A stretch of 64,000 nt of DNA. Origin: Ancylobacter defluvii. Lineage in GTDB: Bacteria > Pseudomonadota > Alphaproteobacteria > Rhizobiales > Xanthobacteraceae. Made by a program: the position numbers and the translations under genes. The notes under the pieces are model-generated. The model made no database searches, was not told where the DNA came from, and saw only the letters and a program-made list of their open reading frames with translations. The stretch lies in assembly GCF_018390605.1 (NCBI RefSeq), contig NZ_JAHBGD010000024.1:558001-622000 (forward strand). The letters run 5' to 3'. Of this stretch, positions 59,101-64,000 are shown one piece after another (position 1 is the stretch's first letter; the number at the start of each line of letters is the position of its first letter).

Positions 59101-59388
59101 TCATTCGCTGCCGAACAGGGAATCCGTTGCGGTTATCAGCCCGATCTGCGGATTGATCGCGCAATATGCACCCAGCTTTTCCGCGTTCTGGACAAACTTG
59201 TCCGTATCGATGACCGGCGGAGCGTCCTCATCCTTGTAATAGGCATCGAGCCACGAAAGTATGATTCCGATAGTCGACTTGTCGCTATCGATGAACTGCT
59301 TGCATGTCATGGTGGACAAATCCCATTTGTCCGCCATCACCGGGCTAGCGCTAAGGACAAACGCAACAACGGCGACTGCATATTTCAT
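59101..59388 (-). CDS. HdeA/HdeB family acid-stress chaperone
   Basis: 95 aa. A signal peptide (MKYAVAVVAFVLSASPVMA) precedes DKWDLSTMTCKQFIDSDKSTIGIILSWLDAYYKDEDAPPVIDTDKFVQNAEKLGAYCAINPQIGL, with its two cysteines placed as in HdeA/HdeB and the TCKQF...YC pattern. These are small periplasmic chaperones that bind unfolding proteins at low pH. Start ATG 59388 has AGGAGGA nine bases upstream. It lies in an arginine/ornithine transport block, in keeping with acid resistance. Confidence 0.88.
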   Translation of the reverse strand: MKYAVAVVAFVLSASPVMADKWDLSTMTCKQFIDSDKSTIGIILSWLDAYYKDEDAPPVIDTDKFVQNAEKLGAYCAINPQIGLITATDSLFGSE

Positions 59389-59874
59389 GGGCGAGATCCT
59401 CCTGCGGCGATGCTTGTTATGGGCTCGCAACGTGCCGCGGCCGAACGCCCCCCGCGCGGGTCCTGACGGTTGCCCGACCGTTGACGCGAATGTCGTTACC
59501 GCAACCTGACGCCTGGCCCGTTGCCGCTCCGGTTGATGAATACCACACCCGCACGCTGGTGCATGCGGGATCGCTCCGACGGCGGGCGGCTTTTGTCCGG
59601 CATTCAGAGGCAGCGCGGCGCGCAGAGGCGACGGTGGGACCGGAATGGCGCCGGCCGAAAACGCCCGGACAGAGGAAGAAGGCCAGAAAGGCGCGATGGA
59701 GACCGGCAAAATCAAAGCCGATGCACGCGACGGATCGCGCATGCTTTATCGCTGGAAACGACCTCGTGCGCTTAAATCCTCGCGACGAGAAAATAATAGG
59801 GACGGATATCTTCCAGCCCACGAAACATGGCGATGGATGGCACGCGGCAGCGCGCCATCCAACTTCAGCCGTGT
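59389..59874. other. Spacer between hdeA-like and ppk2 genes
   Basis: 486 bp. Open frames on both strands lack family features. The promoter of the HdeA/HdeB-type gene must lie near its start (about 59390-59450). Nothing else seen. Confidence 0.35.
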
Positions 59875-60789
59875 TCAGTAAGCCTCCGGCACATACATCT
59901 CCGGCGGCACCGGGTGGCGCTCATAATCTGCATGACGCACGCGCTCGGGCAGCACGATCTCCGGCCGCGGCACCGTCTCATAGGGGATCTGGTCGAGCAG
60001 ATGGGCGATGCAGTTGAGTCGCGCCTTCTTCTTGTCCACCGCCTGCACCACCCACCAGGGCGCGTCGGACGTGTGGGTGCGCGCGAGCATCTCTTCCTTG
60101 GCGTGCGTGTAGTCCTCCCAATGCACCCGGCTCTGCAGGTCCATCGGCGACAGCTTCCACTGCTTCAGCGGATCCTGAATGCGCATCTGGAAGCGAAATT
60201 CCTGCTCTTCATCGGTGATGGAGAACCAGTACTTGATCAGGATGATGCCGGAGCGCACCAGCATCCGCTCGAAATCCGGAACCGAGCGGAAGAACTCCTC
60301 CAACTCGTCCGGCGTGCAGAACCCCATGACCCGCTCGACACCGGCGCGGTTGTACCAGCTGCGGTCGAACAGCACGATTTCGCCGCCGGCGGGCAAATGC
60401 GGGATATAGCGCTGGAAGTACCACTGGCTGCGTTCGCGCTCGGTCGGCGCCGGCAGGGCCACCACGCGGCAGACACGTGGATTCAGGCGTTGGGTGACGC
60501 GCTTGATCGCACCGCCCTTGCCGGCGGAATCGCGTCCCTCGAACAGCACCGCCACCTTGAGCTTCTTGTGCTGCACCCAGTCCTGCAGGCGGATGAGCTC
60601 GTGCTGGAGCCGGAACAGCTCGCGGAAATAGAGCTTGCGCTCGATCGTCGGCGCCCCGCCCTCGCCCATGCCTTCCGCGACGAGTTCGTCGAGCCGGTCC
60701 TCGTCGAGCTGCGTTTCCAGCTCCTCGTCGAAGCTGTCGGCAATCTCCTCGCGGATGCGATCAAGTTGGGTTTTGGGATCGTCGGTCAT
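59875..60789 (-). CDS. ppk2: Polyphosphate kinase 2
   Basis: 304 aa, one-domain PPK2. Walker A LFEGRDSAGKGGAIKRVTQRLNPR, the RSQWYFQRYIPHLP region, FDRSWYNRAGVERVMGFC (Walker B/lid) and a C-terminal WHEDYTHAKEEM-type segment (RVHWEDYTHAKEEML). It transfers phosphate between polyphosphate and nucleoside phosphates; the direction (NDP to NTP or the reverse) is not readable. It may supply energy under stress, alongside the arginine deiminase genes. Confidence 0.95.
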   Translation of the reverse strand: MTDDPKTQLDRIREEIADSFDEELETQLDEDRLDELVAEGMGEGGAPTIERKLYFRELFRLQHELIRLQDWVQHKKLKVAVLFEGRDSAGKGGAIKRVTQRLNPRVCRVVALPAPTERERSQWYFQRYIPHLPAGGEIVLFDRSWYNRAGVERVMGFCTPDELEEFFRSVPDFERMLVRSGIILIKYWFSITDEEQEFRFQMRIQDPLKQWKLSPMDLQSRVHWEDYTHAKEEMLARTHTSDAPWWVVQAVDKKKARLNCIAHLLDQIPYETVPRPEIVLPERVRHADYERHPVPPEMYVPEAY

Positions 60790-61333
60790 TGGGCTTTCCT
60801 GGTCTGTCTTGGCGATGACGCGGGCGGAGAGTGCACCCTATCGGGCTGTCCAGCCGTCCGCGGCCGAGCCGGTGACGAGCGCATTCGCCGAAATCAGTGA
60901 CGTCATGAGGCGGCTTCCACGAGACGTGCCACGAGGCGCGCACCTCGGGACAATGATCCGCCGCACACTGTCATTGTCATGTGTAGGCTTTACAACAGAG
61001 CGGAGCGGCCTCGAGCCGAGCCTGGGGTCATGCAGTATGACCCGCGAGGCGCCGAGCGCCGAATGGCCTGATGCCGCCATTGTCCAGCAGCGGCGCCGCA
61101 GCGTTTTCGACCGCGACGATCCCGGCCGGCGAATCTTCCATGGGTCCGGAAGCTTATGCGCGTCGGGTACTTGCAGATCGACGGGAAATGCCCCGCCGCC
61201 GCCCTCCCCCGACCGTTTTCGACCCGGAAGCTGCGAGGCCGTGAAGGAGCGCCAAGAGCCTGTCCGCCCCTTCCCCCGTGAACGGAGGCTGCCGCCCGCC
61301 GATACGTCACGCCGTTATTGCGGGCAAAGAAAA
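60790..61333. other. Spacer between ppk2 and arcA
   Basis: 544 bp with no gene seen; frames here are arginine-rich and unsupported. It holds the ppk2 promoter region near 60790-60900 and ends with the arcA terminator. Confidence 0.35.
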
Positions 61334-61361
61334 GGGACGGTGCGACTGGCCGCACCGTCCC
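61334..61361 (-). terminator. Rho-independent terminator of arcA
   Basis: Stem of 11 bp, GGGACGGTGCG (61334-61344) and CGCACCGTCCC (61351-61361), loop ACTGGC. On the minus strand it is followed by TTTTCTTT. It lies 20 bp after the arcA stop. Confidence 0.9.
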
Positions 61362-61380
61362 TCATCCAACTGACGTTTCG

Positions 61381-62616
61381 TCAGAAATCCACCGCGTCGC
61401 GGATGATCGGACAGGTCATGCAATGGCCGCCACCGCGCCCACGCCCGAGTTCGGAGCCGTCGATGGTGATGACCTCGATGCCGGCCTTGCGCAGCAGCGT
61501 GTTGGCATAGGTGTTGCGGTCATAGGCGAACACCACGCCGGGCGAGGCGCAGACGAGGTTGGCACCTGAATCCCACTGGGTCCGCTCGCGCATGTAGTCG
61601 TTGCCGCCGGTCTCGACGACGCGGATCTCCTTCAGGCCGAGCGCCTCGCGCACCGTCTCGACAAGGCCCTTGTCCTTCGAAAGCTCGAGGCCGCCCTTGC
61701 CGTCCGGGCGATAGGAGAAGCACTCGATCTTGTCGACGATGTCGGGATAGAGCAGCACGCAATCGCGGTCGGCGAAGGTGAAGACGGTGTCGAGATGCAT
61801 CGCCGCGCGCAGCTTCGGCATGGCGGCGATGATGACACGCTCCGCCGCGCCCTTGGCGAACAGTGCCTGTGCCACCTGGCTGATCGCCTGGCGCGAGGTG
61901 CGCTCGCTCATGCCGATGAGCACGTTGCCCTTGCCGATCGGCATCACGTCGCCGCCTTCGAGCGTCGCGAGACCCCAATCTTGCGTCGGGTCGCCCCACC
62001 ACACATTCACCTTGCCGGCGAAATCCGGATGGAACTTGTAGATGGAGGAGGTGAGGATGGTCTCCTCGTGCCGCGCCGGCCAATAGAGCGGGTTCTGCGT
62101 CACGCCGCCATAGATCCAGCAGGTGGTGTCGCGGGTGTAGAGCGTGTTGGGCAATGGCGGCAGCAGATACTCGTTGACGCCGGCGGCGTCGCGGATCAGC
62201 GCCAGCGTCTCGCCGCCGATGGTCTCGGGGAACTCATAGGTGGAGAGGCCACCGATCAGCGTCTCGGCGAGCTGGCGGTTTGGCAGGCCATCAAGATAGG
62301 AGCGCACTTCCTCGACGAAGCCGACGCCAATCTGGTTCGGCACCACCTGATGGTCGAGGATCCATTTCCTCGCCTCGGGGATCGCGACCGTTTCGGTGAG
62401 GAGGTTGTGCATCTCCACCACCTCGATGCCGCGATCGCGCATCTTGGTCATGAAGTCGAAATGGTCGCGCTTGGCGACGTCGACCCACAGCACGTCGTCA
62501 AACAAGAGCTGGTCGCAATTGCTGGGGGTCAGGCGCTGATGCGCACGGCCCGGCGCGCAGACCATGACCTTGCGCAGCTGGCCGACCTCGGAATGCACGC
62601 CGAAGGGGGTTTCCAT
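61381..62616 (-). CDS. arcA: Arginine deiminase
   Basis: 411 aa. It hydrolyses arginine to citrulline and ammonia, the first step of the ATP-yielding deiminase pathway and a source of acid neutralisation. Catalytic regions: [46 protein letters not shown] (His-x-Asp) and the catalytic cysteine in [19 protein letters not shown]. Start ATG 62616 ([23 protein letters not shown]). It follows the antiporter copy 2 by 25 bp, so they form one operon. Confidence 0.97.
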   Translation of the reverse strand: METPFGVHSEVGQLRKVMVCAPGRAHQRLTPSNCDQLLFDDVLWVDVAKRDHFDFMTKMRDRGIEVVEMHNLLTETVAIPEARKWILDHQVVPNQIGVGFVEEVRSYLDGLPNRQLAETLIGGLSTYEFPETIGGETLALIRDAAGVNEYLLPPLPNTLYTRDTTCWIYGGVTQNPLYWPARHEETILTSSIYKFHPDFAGKVNVWWGDPTQDWGLATLEGGDVMPIGKGNVLIGMSERTSRQAISQVAQALFAKGAAERVIIAAMPKLRAAMHLDTVFTFADRDCVLLYPDIVDKIECFSYRPDGKGGLELSKDKGLVETVREALGLKEIRVVETGGNDYMRERTQWDSGANLVCASPGVVFAYDRNTYANTLLRKAGIEVITIDGSELGRGRGGGHCMTCPIIRDAVDF

Positions 62617-62641
62617 ATTGGGCTCCCAATGCTTGTTCTTG

Positions 62642-64000
62642 TCAGGGGGTGATGATGCCGGTCGCGAGGCCATAGGCCCCGATCAGGCCGGCGATGACGG
62701 TCACGGCGAAGACGATGAGTTCAACGGGGGTGAACAGGCGCGCCTTCTGCTCGCGCCGCGCCCAGAAATAGAGCACGGTGCCCGGCACGAAGAGCACGGC
62801 GACCAGCAGCACGTATTTCAGGCCTGCGGCGACGAACATGAACAGGGTATAGATGACGGCGATCCAGCCGAAGATCTGGTCGCGGCCGCGCTTGTCCGGC
62901 GTCTTCTCGTAGCCGACGCCGCTGCGGGCCAGCAGCACGCCATAGCCGGCAACCAGTAGATAAGGCAGAAGCGCGGTGACGCTGGTCATGTCGAGCATGA
63001 AGTTGAAGGCGTCGCGCGACCAGTAGGTCGAGATCACGAACAGCGAGACGACGATGTTGGTCAGCCACAACGCATTGGCCGGCACGCGATTGCCGTTCTG
63101 CGCCGCGAACATCTTCGGCATGTCGTTGGACTTTGCCGCCGCGAACAGCACTTCGGCGCAGATCAGCGACCAGGCAAGATAGGCACCGAGCACCGAGACC
63201 AGCACACCGATGGAGATGAACACCGCGCCCCAGTGCCCGACCACCAGTTCGAGTGCGCCGGCAAGCGAGGGATTCTGCACCCCGGCGATCGCCGCGCGCG
63301 GCGCCGTGGCGAAGGGCAGCAGCGTGATCGCGACCATAAGCCCAGTGACGGCGACGAAGCCCAGGATGGTGGCGGAACCGACATCCGAGCGCTTCTTGGC
63401 GAAGCGGGAATAGACGCTGGCGCCCTCGATGCCGAGGAACACGAAGACGGTGATGAGCATGGTGTCGCGCACCTGCGCCAGCAAGGTCTTTTCCGGCATG
63501 CCCACGCCGCCGAAGAAATTTTCGGAAAACTGCGAGTAGTTGAAGAAGAAGATGAAGGCGAGGATCGCTACGATCAGCGGCACGATCTTGGCGATGGTGA
63601 CGACCGTGTTGATGAAGGTCGCTTGCTCGACGCCGCGCAGGATCATGAAATGGAACGACCAGATGCCGATCAGCGACACGATGATGGCGATGGCCGTGCT
63701 TCCATCCCCGAAGGCAGCTGGGAAGAAAAAGCCGAGCGTCGAGCCGATCAGCACCCAATAGAACACGTTGCCGAGGCAGCTGCCGAGCCAGTACCCGAAG
63801 GCAGAAAGGAAGCCCATATAGTCGCCGAAGCCGGCCTTGGCATAGGCGAAGACGCCGGAATCGATGTCCGGCCGCCGCTCGGCCAACGCCTGGAACACGC
63901 GCGCCAGCATATACATGCCGGTGCCGGCGATCGCCCAGGCGATGATGGCGCCGAAAGGCCCCGTCGCGGTGGCGAAGCGCCCGGGCAGGTTGAAGATGCC
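62642..64000 (-). CDS. arcD: Arginine:ornithine antiporter-like permease (copy 2, N-terminus outside window)
   Basis: 453 codons are visible and the start lies past the right edge. APC-family basic amino-acid antiporter with [26 protein letters not shown] and [27 protein letters not shown]. It is highly similar to copy 1 in its helices ([10 protein letters not shown](F/Y)A(K/R)[14 protein letters not shown] versus GAYLSWSL). With arcA directly downstream it most probably exchanges arginine for ornithine, so the name arcD is used here with some caution. Confidence 0.9.
   Translation of the reverse strand, partial: GIFNLPGRFATATGPFGAIIAWAIAGTGMYMLARVFQALAERRPDIDSGVFAYAKAGFGDYMGFLSAFGYWLGSCLGNVFYWVLIGSTLGFFFPAAFGDGSTAIAIIVSLIGIWSFHFMILRGVEQATFINTVVTIAKIVPLIVAILAFIFFFNYSQFSENFFGGVGMPEKTLLAQVRDTMLITVFVFLGIEGASVYSRFAKKRSDVGSATILGFVAVTGLMVAITLLPFATAPRAAIAGVQNPSLAGALELVVGHWGAVFISIGVLVSVLGAYLAWSLICAEVLFAAAKSNDMPKMFAAQNGNRVPANALWLTNIVVSLFVISTYWSRDAFNFMLDMTSVTALLPYLLVAGYGVLLARSGVGYEKTPDKRGRDQIFGWIAVIYTLFMFVAAGLKYVLLVAVLFVPGTVLYFWARREQKARLFTPVELIVFAVTVIAGLIGAYGLATGIITP

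Overview
The window (about 67% GC by eye) looks like chromosomal DNA of an alphaproteobacterium in the Hyphomicrobiales, most likely the Xanthobacteraceae (Ancylobacter/Starkeya/Xanthobacter type). This is inferred from the gene order rpsT-dnaA-dnaN-recF-gyrB, the ctaC-ctaD-ctaB-coxF-ctaG-ctaE-DUF983-SURF1-thrC-M16 peptidase block, IalB-family and DUF6152/DUF6644 genes, and CTAGAGC-type intergenic repeats. No database search was possible.

Layout. 1-10.5 kb (minus strand): the aa3 cytochrome c oxidase operon, running ctaC, ctaD, ctaB (heme O synthase), coxF-like, ctaG, then a palindrome-rich gap, ctaE, DUF983 and SURF1, followed by thrC, an M16 peptidase and a GNAT acetyltransferase cut by the window edge. 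A perfect FNR/FixK-type box lies upstream of ctaC. 10.9-14.3 kb (plus): IalB-like protein, HAD hydrolase, mutM, enoyl-CoA hydratase and rpsT. 15.3-22.5 kb (plus): dnaA, dnaN, recF, a LysE-type exporter and gyrB. The rpsT-dnaA gap has a cluster of GANTC (CcrM) sites but no visible oriC.

22.9-36 kb is a patchwork. It holds an intact IS630-family element whose transposase needs a -1 frameshift, a DUF6152/DUF6644 pair, an internally deleted amino-acid permease, an acetolactate-synthase-like enzyme, a two-repeat cyanovirin-N-like secreted protein, a cupin, class I lysyl-tRNA synthetase, a family 3 solute-binding protein, a family 2 glycosyltransferase, and a 1.7 kb decayed stretch with an IS481-family transposase remnant and an 8-bp tandem repeat. 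36-39.3 kb: Sco-type copper protein and a PAS-GGDEF-EAL protein with a degenerate GGDEF motif.

39.4-52.4 kb is the most interesting part: a divergent catabolic locus. On the minus strand lie a LysR regulator, HutD, a D-2-hydroxyacid dehydrogenase and a complete polyamine/opine-type ABC importer. On the plus strand lie an HpaB-type flavin monooxygenase, its flavin reductase, an ArgE-type deacylase, RidA, DUF1028, a GlcG/DUF336 protein, a glutathione S-transferase and an AroQ-fold protein with altered active-site residues. Two copies of a 15-bp palindrome with LysR-type T-N11-A geometry sit upstream of the dehydrogenase and of the monooxygenase. The set reads as an uptake-plus-degradation system for an unidentified N-containing, possibly (hetero)aromatic compound.

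52.5-64 kb: tRNA-Gly(CCC), a second polyamine/opine-type ABC importer, then an arginine/acid-stress block: two arcD-like antiporters, arcA, an HdeA/HdeB-type chaperone and a PPK2 polyphosphate kinase. A short scar matching the 3' end of arcA precedes the first antiporter, pointing to an old arcA-arcD duplication.
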